Shown here: in pieces, positions 55,852 through 64,000 of the stretch
How positions within the stretch are numbered: the stretch's first letter is position 1
How the letters are laid out: each line of letters opens with the position of its first letter
NCBI RefSeq assembly: GCF_000153225.1
Contig: NZ_CH724148.1
Location: 2,064,842 to 2,128,841, forward strand
Direction of reading: 5' to 3'
DNA: 64,000 nucleotides
Source: Polaribacter irgensii 23-P
Lineage (GTDB): Bacteria; Bacteroidota; Bacteroidia; Flavobacteriales; Flavobacteriaceae
Notes under the pieces: model-generated
Told to the model about the DNA's origin: nothing
What the model saw: only the letters and a program-made list of their open reading frames with translations
The model's database searches: none
Translations under genes and position numbers: made by a program

Positions 55852-56757
55852 ATGAATTTTAGACAATTAGAATATATCATAGCGGTAGAAAGGTATCGCA
55901 ATTTTAATAGAGCTTCTTTGGCTTGTGATGTTGCACAATCCACATTAAGTAGAGAAATACAACGTTTAGAAAAAGAGTTTGATATCATCATTTTTGACCG
56001 ATCGCGACAACCAGTGCTGCCTACATTAAAAGGTTTAGACCTTATTGGAAAGGCTAAAGAAATTCGTTTTCAGCAAAAAGAATTCATCCAGATGGCTTTT
56101 GAAAAGAAAGACGAAATTTCAGGACAAATTAACTTGGCCATTACAGAAATTTTAGCCCCTTACATCACACCAATTTTTATAAAAAAAATAACTAAAAAGT
56201 ATCCAAAATTAGAAATTAAGATTTTAGAATTGAGCGATCGTCGCATTGAAGATTATTTAATAAATGAGCAAGTAGATGCTGCGGTAATGATCAACCCCTC
56301 TTTAACCCATGGCTATTATGAGCAAAAATTGTACAAGGAAAAGCTGTGTGTATATTCAACAGAAATAAAGCAGACAGAGAACAATTTGATTTCATTAAGA
56401 GATATTAATTTTAATGAAATTTTATTACATGAAGATTTAAGAGATCTCTTGATGCGTCAAATAAAAGATTTGGGAACGCAATCTTTTGAGCGCTTAAAAA
56501 ACAACAAAATCAAGTATTTAAAAGGAAACTTAGAAACTTTAAAAAATATTATTGATATGAATGGAGGCACCATGTTTATACCAAAAATTGCGGCCATTTA
56601 TATGTCAAAAAAACAGAGAACACAACTACTTATGTTTAGAGAAAACACTTTAGAATTGGATGTGAATTTAGTGTCTACAAGAGGTTTTGAAAAAAAACAT
56701 ATTATAAAAAAACTTGTGAATGAGCTTTCAAATTTACTTGAATTTGGTACACTTTAA
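55852..56757 (+). CDS. LysR family transcriptional regulator
   Basis: This 301-aa protein has an N-terminal winged HTH ('MNFRQLEYIIAVERYRNFNR', 'DVAQSTLSREIQRLEKEF') and a periplasmic-binding-protein-like effector domain (about 90-300). It resembles OxyR-type members in layout but without the diagnostic OxyR cysteine pair that I could identify. Divergent from the acyl-CoA dehydrogenase gene and directly upstream of the flavoprotein gene, either of which it may control. Confidence 0.92.
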   Translation: MNFRQLEYIIAVERYRNFNRASLACDVAQSTLSREIQRLEKEFDIIIFDRSRQPVLPTLKGLDLIGKAKEIRFQQKEFIQMAFEKKDEISGQINLAITEILAPYITPIFIKKITKKYPKLEIKILELSDRRIEDYLINEQVDAAVMINPSLTHGYYEQKLYKEKLCVYSTEIKQTENNLISLRDINFNEILLHEDLRDLLMRQIKDLGTQSFERLKNNKIKYLKGNLETLKNIIDMNGGTMFIPKIAAIYMSKKQRTQLLMFRENTLELDVNLVSTRGFEKKHIIKKLVNELSNLLEFGTL

Positions 56758-56795
56758 TTTTTATTCGCTGAAAGCTAAAAAGAGAAGTTTTATAA

Positions 56796-56832
56796 ATAGG
56801 CAATCGTTTTTACCTATGTAGCTAATCGTTTT
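56796..56832. promoter_or_regulatory. repeats upstream of the flavoprotein gene
   Basis: AATCGTTTT occurs at 56802-56810 and 56824-56832, 22 bp apart (about two helical turns). The first copy is also flanked by ATAGG (56796-56800) and CCTAT (56813-56817). Candidate binding sites for the adjacent LysR protein. Confidence 0.4.
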
Positions 56833-56892
56833 ATGTTATTGAAAAAAATGAATTTTACTATTATTTTTGTTCTAGACGCAATAAAACAAAAA

Positions 56893-58653
56893 ATGAAAGC
56901 AGCAAAAATAAGTAAACACAGCACACATATTTCTAATGTTTTAGTAATTGGAAGCGGGGGATCTGGGCTTCGAGCGGCCATTGAAGCAAAAAAAACGGGT
57001 GTAGAAGTAACCGTCATAGGAAAACGGTTAAAGGAGGATGTACATACTGTGATGGCAGCAGGTGGCATAAATGCTGCATTTGGGAATGTAGATCCAGAAG
57101 ATTCTTGGAAACAACACTTTGCAGATACGATGATTGAGGGCTACGGCCTTTCTGAACCAAGAATGGTGGAGCTTATGGCAAAAGAAGCACCATCGCTGGT
57201 CACTGAAATTGATGCATGGGGTGCAAATTTTGCAAAATTAGAGAATGGTAAAATGGATCAACGTTTTTTTGGAGCGCATACGCATCGAAGAACTTGTTAT
57301 TCGGGAGATTATACTGGTCGTTCTATTTTAATGGCACTAATTAAAAAAACAAAAGAATTAAAAATTCCGATTCACGATTCGCAATACGTAACTGAATTAT
57401 TAGTGCATGATAATTGCTGTTTTGGAGCCATGACTTTTAATATTAAAAGTGGTGAACGCACGGTATTTTTAGCAGATTCTGTCATACTGGCTGCCGGAGG
57501 GCATACCCGAATTTGGCGAAAAAGCTCTTCGCGAAGAAATGAAAATACAGGAGATGGGTTTTACCTCGGATTAAAAGCAGGCTGTACATTAACCGATATG
57601 GAATTGGTGCAATTTCATCCAACAGGGATGGTAATTCCCGAAGAAATTGCAGGTACTTTGGTTACCGAAGCAGTGCGTGGAGAAGGTGGATATCTTGTGA
57701 ATGGCAAAGGAGAGCGTTTTATGAAAAATTACGATGCTGAACGGCTTGAGCTTTCTACAAGAGATCGGGTTGCCATGGCCAATTATACAGAAATAGTTGA
57801 AGGAAGAGGGACTCCTAATGGTGGCGTCTATTTAGACATTAGCCACCAATCAAAGGAATTTATTATTGAAAAATTACCAAGAATGTATCGTCAGTTTTTA
57901 GATACTCTAATGATAGATATTTCTAAAACACCAATGGAAGTTTCACCAACAGCACATTATTCTATGGGCGGTATTGTGGTGCATCCAGAGGACCACGCCA
58001 CAAATATTGAAGGTCTGTATGCAGCTGGAGAAGTTACTGGTGGTTTGCACGGTGCAAATAGATTGGGTGGGAATTCGCTTGCCGAAATATTAATTTTCGG
58101 AAAACGTGCAGGAGCGGCAGCAGCGGAGCGCTCCTCATATATGGACATACAATATCGCTCTCGTGAGGTCATTGCAAAAGCACACGAAAAAATAGATGCG
58201 TTCATCAAAAATGGAAGTGAAGTTGCACGTCCCTTGCAGCGTGAATTGCGAAATATTATGTGGGAGCACTGCGGTGTCGTTCGAAATGAAGAGAAACTTC
58301 AAGAAGGACTGCGCAAAATCAATACACTAAAAGAAGCTCTTAAAAATTTAGATGTTCGTCCAGATTCTGAAGGTTTTGAAGATCTAATGTTGGCCTTTGA
58401 TTTGGAGGGTTCTATCATGTCTGCAGAAGCAACTATTTTAGGAGCCATCGCTCGAAAAGAGAGTAGAGGAGCACACCAGCGTGACGACTACAAAGAAACG
58501 AATGCAGCTTTTGATGCAAACTTTAGAATTAAACTGAACAATACCGTTTTAGAAGTAACCAAAGAGCAATTAAAACCACTCACAAAAGAACTCCATACAA
58601 TTGTAAATACTACGAAAGAAATCGTGAATTTTAAAGGATTGTTATTAGAGTAA
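56893..58653 (+). CDS. fumarate reductase/succinate dehydrogenase-type flavoprotein, stand-alone
   Basis: This 586-aa protein (from ATG 56893; the frame extends 20 codons upstream without family likeness) has FAD motif 'VIGSGGSGLRAAIEA', the His of 'DVHTVMAAGGINAAF' that carries covalent FAD in SdhA/FrdA, active-site 'QFHPTGM' and 'STRDRVAMAN', plus 'AAGEVTGGLHGANRLGGNS' and 'ESRGAHQRDDY'. It is a flavoprotein subunit in full, but no iron-sulfur or membrane-anchor genes are next to it. Not NadB, judging by length and C-terminus. Electrons may come from flavodoxin or ferredoxin. Confidence 0.9.
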   Translation: MKAAKISKHSTHISNVLVIGSGGSGLRAAIEAKKTGVEVTVIGKRLKEDVHTVMAAGGINAAFGNVDPEDSWKQHFADTMIEGYGLSEPRMVELMAKEAPSLVTEIDAWGANFAKLENGKMDQRFFGAHTHRRTCYSGDYTGRSILMALIKKTKELKIPIHDSQYVTELLVHDNCCFGAMTFNIKSGERTVFLADSVILAAGGHTRIWRKSSSRRNENTGDGFYLGLKAGCTLTDMELVQFHPTGMVIPEEIAGTLVTEAVRGEGGYLVNGKGERFMKNYDAERLELSTRDRVAMANYTEIVEGRGTPNGGVYLDISHQSKEFIIEKLPRMYRQFLDTLMIDISKTPMEVSPTAHYSMGGIVVHPEDHATNIEGLYAAGEVTGGLHGANRLGGNSLAEILIFGKRAGAAAAERSSYMDIQYRSREVIAKAHEKIDAFIKNGSEVARPLQRELRNIMWEHCGVVRNEEKLQEGLRKINTLKEALKNLDVRPDSEGFEDLMLAFDLEGSIMSAEATILGAIARKESRGAHQRDDYKETNAAFDANFRIKLNNTVLEVTKEQLKPLTKELHTIVNTTKEIVNFKGLLLE

Positions 58654-58811
58654 ATCGCAAAAATATTATTTCAAATGAAAAAATAGAATGTACGGTTAAC
58701 TATAATATAGCAACTAAAACAATCTATAAATCGGATAAATACGCTGTAAGGATTATAGTTTTTTTTTTACTTGTTTGGTTTTTAATTATGTGTTTTTAAA
58801 GAATACTGCCT

Positions 58812-58844
58812 ACCAGAGGACTGCTGAAAAAAGTGGCCTCTGGT
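58812..58844. terminator. terminator between convergent flavoprotein and flavodoxin genes
   Basis: Arms ACCAGAGG (58812-58819) and CCTCTGGT (58837-58844) pair perfectly and are followed by TTCTTTTT on the plus strand. Confidence 0.6.
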
Positions 58845-58934
58845 TTCTTTTTGACATGTCTAACCGTTTTATATTGGATCTTACAGATTTTTATTTAAGG
58901 CAGTTCTGCTTGTTTTTTACAAAATAAATTGAGC

Positions 58935-59480
58935 TTAAACGGCCGCTTTAGATTCGGCTTCGGTGCTTTGAAATTCTTTTTTTATTTGAGAAATCCAAGT
59001 GTTCAATCTTTCATCTGTGAGCTGATGCTCGTTGTCCTCATCTATGGCAAGACCATAAAATAATTCGGTATTTTCTTCACTTATTGCCACAGAATTGGTG
59101 TGCTGATACCCTTTCGTAGGCCAATACCCTATAATCTTACCGCCATTTTTAAGCACCTCTTTGGCCAAGATACCAATTCCATCTACAAAATACTCTGCAT
59201 AGGCTACTTGGTCCCCTAAACCAAAAATAGCTACAGTCTTATTTGTAAAATCAATCGTTTTAAAATCATCAAAAAAATCTTCCCAATCACTTTGTAAATC
59301 ACCATCATACCAAGTAGACAAACCGAAAATAAGCTTTTCATATTTTTTAAAATCGGTAACTGTGGCGTCTCCTATTTCCATTAAGTCTAGCGTATCCTGC
59401 TCCCAAAGAGAAACAAAATCACGGGTGATGTCATCTGTAACTCCAGTTTCAGATCCATAAAATAAGGCTATATTTTCCAT
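58935..59480 (-). CDS. fldA: flavodoxin
   Basis: This 181-aa long-chain flavodoxin is an FMN electron carrier that replaces ferredoxin when iron is short. The FMN phosphate loop is 'YGSETGVTDDI'; 'GLSTWYDGDLQSDWEDFFDD' and 'FGLGDQVAYAEYFVDGIG' are the isoalloxazine-flanking loops. A Fur-like dyad lies 42 bp upstream (59522-59538). Confidence 0.95.
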   Translation of the reverse strand: MENIALFYGSETGVTDDITRDFVSLWEQDTLDLMEIGDATVTDFKKYEKLIFGLSTWYDGDLQSDWEDFFDDFKTIDFTNKTVAIFGLGDQVAYAEYFVDGIGILAKEVLKNGGKIIGYWPTKGYQHTNSVAISEENTELFYGLAIDEDNEHQLTDERLNTWISQIKKEFQSTEAESKAAV

Positions 59481-59521
59481 GCTGTAGCGTATATTAATTG
59501 TGATGTAAAATTACGTTATAT

Positions 59522-59538
59522 TTATTTAAACTAAATAA
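59522..59538. promoter_or_regulatory. Fur-like operator upstream of flavodoxin
   Basis: The dyad TTATTTA-AAC-TAAATAA has 7-bp perfect arms and a 3-bp spacer, 42 bp from the flavodoxin start. The core ATTTA-N3-TAAAT recurs before the sigma gene at 60313-60327. Confidence 0.6.
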
Positions 59539-60312
59539 GAATTGTTTTTATATTTTAGAGTTCTACAGATGCATGTGCTCAATTTTATTTAGCAATCGCA
59601 TTGGTCCAGCTTTTTAGATAATATCTGAATGCATGCGAACAGAGGTTTAAAAAAATTGCATTCGCTACGAAGCGTTTTACTTGTAGTGCTATCGGAGAAA
59701 TAATAAGCATCACTTTTATTAAAGATGAGTTCTGCACAGCATACCAGTTTGTGCTTGTCCCTTATGGATTTGTGCGGGAGTATAATTTACTCTTGCTGCC
59801 AAATTTTAAAACACCCTCAAACCAATATCTGCTGTAGTTAACAGTTTTCTGTTATGATTAATAGCATATAGAATGATAGCGATTATTTGATTTTTTTATA
59901 AATGGCTTTTAATTGTGAAATCGTTACTGACAACACCCCAATTAAAAATGTACTATCATTTGCTGTTTTGTATCACTTTTCTTTACTCATTGGTTTATAT
60001 TTTAGGGCTTGCGTGCATTTCATACTTCGATTTGATAAAAGCCAAATCTTATACGATACCGTCATTTGTTTTTAAGGTGTCTTTAAAAATATATTGAAAC
60101 CCTTTTGGGCTCACCAGCTCTTATTTCTAAAAATATAAGAGAGCGAGTACATGCGCTTTTTATGAAATGTCTTTAGTAGATAGTGAAATGTGTGTGGAAT
60201 GGAAAATACTAAACTTAATTCATATGTTTAGCTAGTAAAGGGTTAACTACATCAAAAACAACCCCTTATTATTTTTTTTGTTATTTCCAAAAAAAGTTTA
60301 TTTTATTATTTA

Positions 60313-60327
60313 TATTTAATCTAAATA
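60313..60327. promoter_or_regulatory. Fur-like operator upstream of the FecI-type sigma gene
   Basis: The dyad TATTTA-ATC-TAAATA has 6-bp perfect arms and a 3-bp spacer, 53 bp from the sigma start codon. Confidence 0.6.
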
Positions 60328-60380
60328 AATATAAAATTATATATTTACAAAATTATTTTTTGGTCTTAAATATAATTTAA

Positions 60381-60944
60381 ATGAAAGCTGAAAACAAAAC
60401 ATATAACCTAAAAGATAGCCTTGTAATAGACCAATTATACACAAAATATTGGAAGCTATTATACGCCATTTGTTATAAAAGTACAAATGACACGATCGCT
60501 TCTGAAGAAATTGTACAAGATGTTTTTATTGGCCTATGGAAACGGGGTGGAGCACTAGAAGTATCTTTTTCTATAAAAAGTTATTTGATAAAATCTGCAA
60601 AAACAGGCATCATTAAATATTATCGAACTAAAACAAAAAACAGAGAGGATGTATTCACAGCATGTAACCTTTGTGAAGAAAACGAGTTTACTATTGATGT
60701 AATAGAACACAATGAGGCAATTACAACATTTCTTGAAGAAGATCTGCAATTAGTAGTAAACCAACTACCGTGTCAATGTCAAAAAATATATCGTTTAAGC
60801 CGTGAAAACCAACTTAATGCGAATGAAATCGCTGTAGCATTAAATCTTTCTCCTAAGACTGTAAAAAATCACATAACAAAAGCATTGTCATTTATTAAAA
60901 AACATATTCAACCTGTTATTTCTATCTTTTTATATTTTTTTTAA
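60381..60944 (+). CDS. ECF RNA polymerase sigma factor (FecI-like)
   Basis: This 187-aa protein has sigma region 2 ('LYTKYWKLLYAICYKSTNDT', 'ASEEIVQDVFIGLWKRG') and region 4 HTH ('LNANEIAVALNLSPKTVKNH'). With the FecR-like gene 60 bp downstream and a TonB receptor after it, it forms a Bacteroidota FecI-FecR-FecA cell-surface signalling cassette. Confidence 0.94.
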   Translation: MKAENKTYNLKDSLVIDQLYTKYWKLLYAICYKSTNDTIASEEIVQDVFIGLWKRGGALEVSFSIKSYLIKSAKTGIIKYYRTKTKNREDVFTACNLCEENEFTIDVIEHNEAITTFLEEDLQLVVNQLPCQCQKIYRLSRENQLNANEIAVALNLSPKTVKNHITKALSFIKKHIQPVISIFLYFF

Positions 60945-61004
60945 AATCAACTAGGACTCCTCTTCTTATTTTGGCTCTATATAAATGAACACGATTGTTT
61001 ATTT

Positions 61005-61928
61005 ATGGAAATAACACCTCAAATTTTAGAAAAGTACAGTAACGGGCAATGTTCTGATACAGAAAAATTAGCAGTACAACATTGGCTAAATACATCAAAT
61101 GAAAATGATGCTATTTTAGAAGGCGTGCCCTTTTCTCTTTTTTTAGAAAATAAATTAAGAAATACCGTACAGAAAAAAATATCAGCTTTTAAAGTTACGC
61201 AACCTAAAAAAGGTGTTTCTAGAAGAATAGTTTGGAGTATGGCAGCTTCAATAGCCTTATTTATAGGATTAGGAAGTTACCTGTTTCTAAATAGCACGAA
61301 TGAATATAAAACCCAAATAGGACAAATACAAACCATTACCTTAAATGATGGTTCAATTGTAACGCTCAATGCAGCAAGTAAATTAATAGTTCCTAGATTT
61401 TTTTATGGCAATACAAGAACGGTCCAATTAGAAGGAGAAGCTTATTTTGAAGTTGCTAAAGATCGTTTACATCCCTTTATTATAAAAACGTGGACCACTA
61501 CAACGGAAGTTTTAGGCACAAAATTTAATCTTTCTGCATACACTAATGATGCAACGACACTTACTTTAAATGAAGGAAAGGTGTTGTTTTATAAAAAAGG
61601 AGCGCATAAAAACGATGGAGTTATTGTAGCACCAAATCAACGGGTGGTCTTAAAAAATAATATTTTAGAAATAAAAGAGGTGAACAGTTCACTCTCTAAA
61701 GCTTGGGCGCAAAAACAGCTTGTTTACACAACAACAACGGTTAAAGAAGTAATGCATGATATAGAGCGTTTTTATGGTGTAACTATAAAAGTAGAAAAAC
61801 AAGGATTGGAAAACAGACTGTATAGAGGCAAGCATAACAACCCTTCATTACAAGACTTAATGCAAAAAATGAGTTTTGTGCTAAAATTTAAATACCGATC
61901 AGAAGGAAGAATAATAACGATTTATTAA
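61005..61928 (+). CDS. FecR-like anti-sigma factor
   Basis: This 307-aa protein has a cytosolic N-terminal anti-sigma part (about 1-72), one membrane helix ('VWSMAASIALFIGLGSYLFL', about 75-95) and a periplasmic FecR domain ('GQIQTITLNDGSIVTLNAAS' to 'TLNEGKVLFYK'). The C-terminal DUF4974 region begins about residue 240 ('TTTVKEVMHDIERFYGV') and resembles an STN/secretin-like fold. It would receive the signal from the receptor's STN domain and free the sigma factor. Confidence 0.94.
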   Translation: MEITPQILEKYSNGQCSDTEKLAVQHWLNTSNENDAILEGVPFSLFLENKLRNTVQKKISAFKVTQPKKGVSRRIVWSMAASIALFIGLGSYLFLNSTNEYKTQIGQIQTITLNDGSIVTLNAASKLIVPRFFYGNTRTVQLEGEAYFEVAKDRLHPFIIKTWTTTTEVLGTKFNLSAYTNDATTLTLNEGKVLFYKKGAHKNDGVIVAPNQRVVLKNNILEIKEVNSSLSKAWAQKQLVYTTTTVKEVMHDIERFYGVTIKVEKQGLENRLYRGKHNNPSLQDLMQKMSFVLKFKYRSEGRIITIY

Positions 61929-62050
61929 AAAATAATAGATGAAAAGATAAAAATAAAAAACGATTAATAAAACAACCAGTATGCTGCGTTCAAACTACAT
62001 ACTGGTGTTATGCCATTAAATTTCAATAAAAAATAACACAATACAAAAAT

Positions 62051-64000
62051 ATGAAAAATTATAGTACCAATCTGTGTTTCTCACAGGTCTTAAAATTAGC
62101 AGTAATTATGCTAATAAGTCTAAATTTCAATACCGTATTTGCTCAAGATTCGATTTTAGAGAAAGAAATCTCCATTACCTTTAACAATCAAAATTTAGAA
62201 TCAGCTTTAAGTAAAATAGAAAAAGTTACAGGCTATTCTTTTTCTTATGAGCCAGATGCCGTAAAGAAAAATATTAACATTAATAAAAGCTATACGAACG
62301 CTACACTTCGGGAGGTTTTAAATAAAACTTTGGTAAAATATCAAATTTATTATAAAGTATTAGGGACTAGTATTTTAATACAGCGGAGTGCCGAAAAAGG
62401 ACAGGTTTCAGGGAAAATAACAACGAATGATGGCAAGCCTGCTTCATTTGTATCGCTACTCTTGGAAGATACAAAATTTGGTATATCAGCAGATGAAAAT
62501 GGGTATTATAGTTTTTCTGCACCCGAGGGAGAATATACCCTTTTAACAAGTTCTATTGGTTTCGAAAAGCGAAAAAAAAATATCAGCATCGTTGCCAACA
62601 AGAATACACAAGTTCATTTTGTTTTAAATGAAACGAGTAAAGCTTTACAAGAAGTAATTGTAAATGGTAACCGAAAACGAGTATATGCTGATAAACAAGC
62701 AGACTATGTAGCTCGTATGCCCCTAAAAAACATAGAAAACCCACAAGTATATAATGTAGTAACGAATGAATTACTAAACGAACAAATAGTAGTAGACGTA
62801 AATGATGCATTTAGAAATACTGTGGGAGCAGTGCCTGTTACTTTTTCTTCAGGAGGAATCGGTATTACATTCAGAGGATTTGGAACTGGAATCAATGCTA
62901 GAAATGGTATGGAAACGGTCTCAGGTCGTTCATCTGTTGACTTAGCGAATGTAGAACGTATTGAAGTATTAAAAGGGCCTTCAGGAACTTTATTCGGCTC
63001 TTCGGCATCCTCTTATGGAGGTGTCGTAAACTTAGTTACGAAAAAACCGCAGGAAACAAAAAAAACAGAAGTGTCTTACACCACAGGTAGTTTTGGATTA
63101 AACCGACTTACTGCGGATATTAACACACCACTAACAGAAGACAATAAAGTATTATTTAGGCTAAATGCAGCTGTAACCAAGCAAAAAAGCTTTTTAAATT
63201 ATGGTTTTAACGACTCTTATTTAATAGCACCAAGTCTCGTCTATAAAGCTACAGATAAATTAACATTTACAGTAGATGCCGAACTATATAAAGCGAACAA
63301 CACCCGTCCAGAATTTCGTCGTTATGATGCGAACTCAGGAATTACAAATCCTAATGATGTGCAATTCGATTATGAAACCGCTTTATTTAACGAAGATCTT
63401 GATGCTGAAACAACAGCATCAAAAGCTTTTGTTCAGGCAGAATATCAACTTTCAGAAAACTGGAAATCTACGACCTTATTTTCTTTTGTTGGGGAAGATG
63501 TAGATCGTAGTTATCAATATTACACGACTTGGAAATCTCCAACTGAAGTCAGCCGAAGAGTAGGATTGTATGGACCGATTTATAATAATTACACCAATAT
63601 TCAAGAAAACATCAATGGTAAATTCAATACAGGAAATTTAAAGCACAATATCTTAATCGGGGCAAATTATCGCACTACTACGGCTCAATTCTCTTATGGT
63701 TTTACCGGTTTTTTTGATACTATTGATGTGACTACAGATTTTGATGTAATTCGTAAAAGTGATGTGGATCCAGTGCTATCTGAAAACACATATTTGGTTT
63801 CAAATCAACAAACATTTAGTGCTTATGTTTCCGATGTAATTGATTTTACAGAAAAATTTTCTGCAATGTTTAGTTTGCGTTTAGATAATTATAATCGTGA
63901 AATAATAGGAGATAGAGAGGGTTACAAACAAACATCGTTATCGCCAAAGTTAGGCTTGATTTATCAAGTTGTTGAGAATCAATTGTCTGTGTTTGGTAAT
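62051..64000 (+). CDS. TonB-dependent siderophore receptor with STN domain (3' end off window)
   Basis: The frame is open from ATG 62051 to the window edge (650 residues seen). Signal peptide ends 'FNTVFAQ'. An STN domain (about 35-110, 'LESALSKIEKVTGYSFSYEP') that contacts FecR is followed by a carboxypeptidase-regulatory-like beta domain (about 118-195), then the plug ('RGFGTGINARNGM', 'VERIEVLKGPSGTLFGSSAS', 'YGGVVNLVTKKP') and the start of the 22-stranded barrel. Plug motifs match siderophore receptors rather than SusC. Acts in the outer membrane and signals through FecR/FecI. Confidence 0.94.
   Translation, partial: MKNYSTNLCFSQVLKLAVIMLISLNFNTVFAQDSILEKEISITFNNQNLESALSKIEKVTGYSFSYEPDAVKKNININKSYTNATLREVLNKTLVKYQIYYKVLGTSILIQRSAEKGQVSGKITTNDGKPASFVSLLLEDTKFGISADENGYYSFSAPEGEYTLLTSSIGFEKRKKNISIVANKNTQVHFVLNETSKALQEVIVNGNRKRVYADKQADYVARMPLKNIENPQVYNVVTNELLNEQIVVDVNDAFRNTVGAVPVTFSSGGIGITFRGFGTGINARNGMETVSGRSSVDLANVERIEVLKGPSGTLFGSSASSYGGVVNLVTKKPQETKKTEVSYTTGSFGLNRLTADINTPLTEDNKVLFRLNAAVTKQKSFLNYGFNDSYLIAPSLVYKATDKLTFTVDAELYKANNTRPEFRRYDANSGITNPNDVQFDYETALFNEDLDAETTASKAFVQAEYQLSENWKSTTLFSFVGEDVDRSYQYYTTWKSPTEVSRRVGLYGPIYNNYTNIQENINGKFNTGNLKHNILIGANYRTTTAQFSYGFTGFFDTIDVTTDFDVIRKSDVDPVLSENTYLVSNQQTFSAYVSDVIDFTEKFSAMFSLRLDNYNREIIGDREGYKQTSLSPKLGLIYQVVENQLSVFGN

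Larger units (their letters stand above)
59481..60380. other. intergenic, 900 bp, two iron-type operators
   Basis: Holds the flavodoxin and sigma-gene promoters with matching dyads at each end (separate entries). A 60-codon hydrophobic frame at 59915-60097 starts with GTG and shows no family; I do not call it. Confidence 0.5.

Noticed and set aside
59915..60097. 60-codon hydrophobic frame starting with GTG
   Set aside because: No family likeness, no promoter or partner, and composition typical of AT-rich intergenic DNA read as hydrophobic codons.
1..64000. CRISPR arrays, insertion sequences, integrases or phage genes
   Set aside because: No regularly spaced repeats, transposase or integrase motifs or phage structural genes were seen on either strand.

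Overview
The window comes from an AT-rich member of the Bacteroidota, most likely a marine Flavobacteriaceae bacterium (Polaribacter/Tenacibaculum-like). This rests on protein families (BshA of bacillithiol synthesis, a transketolase split into two subunits, FecI/FecR/STN-TonB receptor signalling, DUF3810, flavobacterial Crp/Fnr regulators), on a TTG-N19-TAnnTTTG promoter, and on the scarcity of Shine-Dalgarno sequences. No species call can be made from sequence alone. There is no CRISPR array, insertion sequence, prophage or rRNA operon.

Layout. 1-5.4 kb (minus): two secreted amidohydrolase-family proteins in a tight operon and a DUF3810 membrane metalloprotease-like protein. 5.5-14.4 kb (plus): dnaB, an S9 peptidase, an AsnB-like secreted protein, the transketolase N-subunit, bshA and a dicarboxylate symporter. 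15-17.8 kb: an orphan hybrid histidine kinase. 18.7-18.9 kb: tRNA-Leu and tRNA-Lys. 19-27 kb: housekeeping genes (aroK, a phosphoribosyltransferase, an Hsp15-like S4 protein, an FKBP lipoprotein, the transketolase C-subunit, maf) and an RNA-remodelling group of a DbpA-like helicase, a cold-shock protein and a second DEAD-box helicase. 27-29.5 kb: a fatty acid desaturase, a Crp-type regulator and an EamA transporter.

29.6-36.2 kb is a divergent electrophile/aldehyde-detoxification island. DJ-1/PfpI, a YqhD-like alcohol dehydrogenase, a nitroreductase pseudogene and a TetR regulator lie on the minus strand. A Crp-type regulator, an Old Yellow Enzyme, OsmC and a zinc alcohol dehydrogenase lie on the plus strand. 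A perfect 14-bp palindrome lies between the two arms. 36.4-40.6 kb: two tail-to-tail DoxX-like proteins, a ThiE-like protein, a one-domain DEAD protein and MscS. 41-43.4 kb: an operon of an RsbQ-like alpha/beta hydrolase, a PAS histidine kinase and a lone receiver. I consider it the most interesting candidate system here, because RsbQ is known as a partner of a PAS-PP2C phosphatase, not of a two-component kinase.

43.9-49.1 kb: a flavin-binding oxidase-like protein, a DUF418 membrane protein, a stretch of decayed secreted-protein genes (46.5-47.8 kb) and an AraC-type membrane regulator. 50-53 kb: homoserine dehydrogenase, aldehyde dehydrogenase and an Lrp-type regulator, plausibly a homoserine-to-aspartate catabolic unit. 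53.6-58.7 kb: a DUF6642-like protein, an acyl-CoA dehydrogenase whose catalytic Glu is Gln, a LysR regulator and a stand-alone SdhA/FrdA flavoprotein. 58.9-64 kb: a flavodoxin and a FecI-FecR-TonB-receptor cassette. Both the flavodoxin and the sigma gene carry a near-identical ATTTA-N3-TAAAT dyad, which fits an iron-starvation (Fur-like) operator. The window ends inside the receptor gene.
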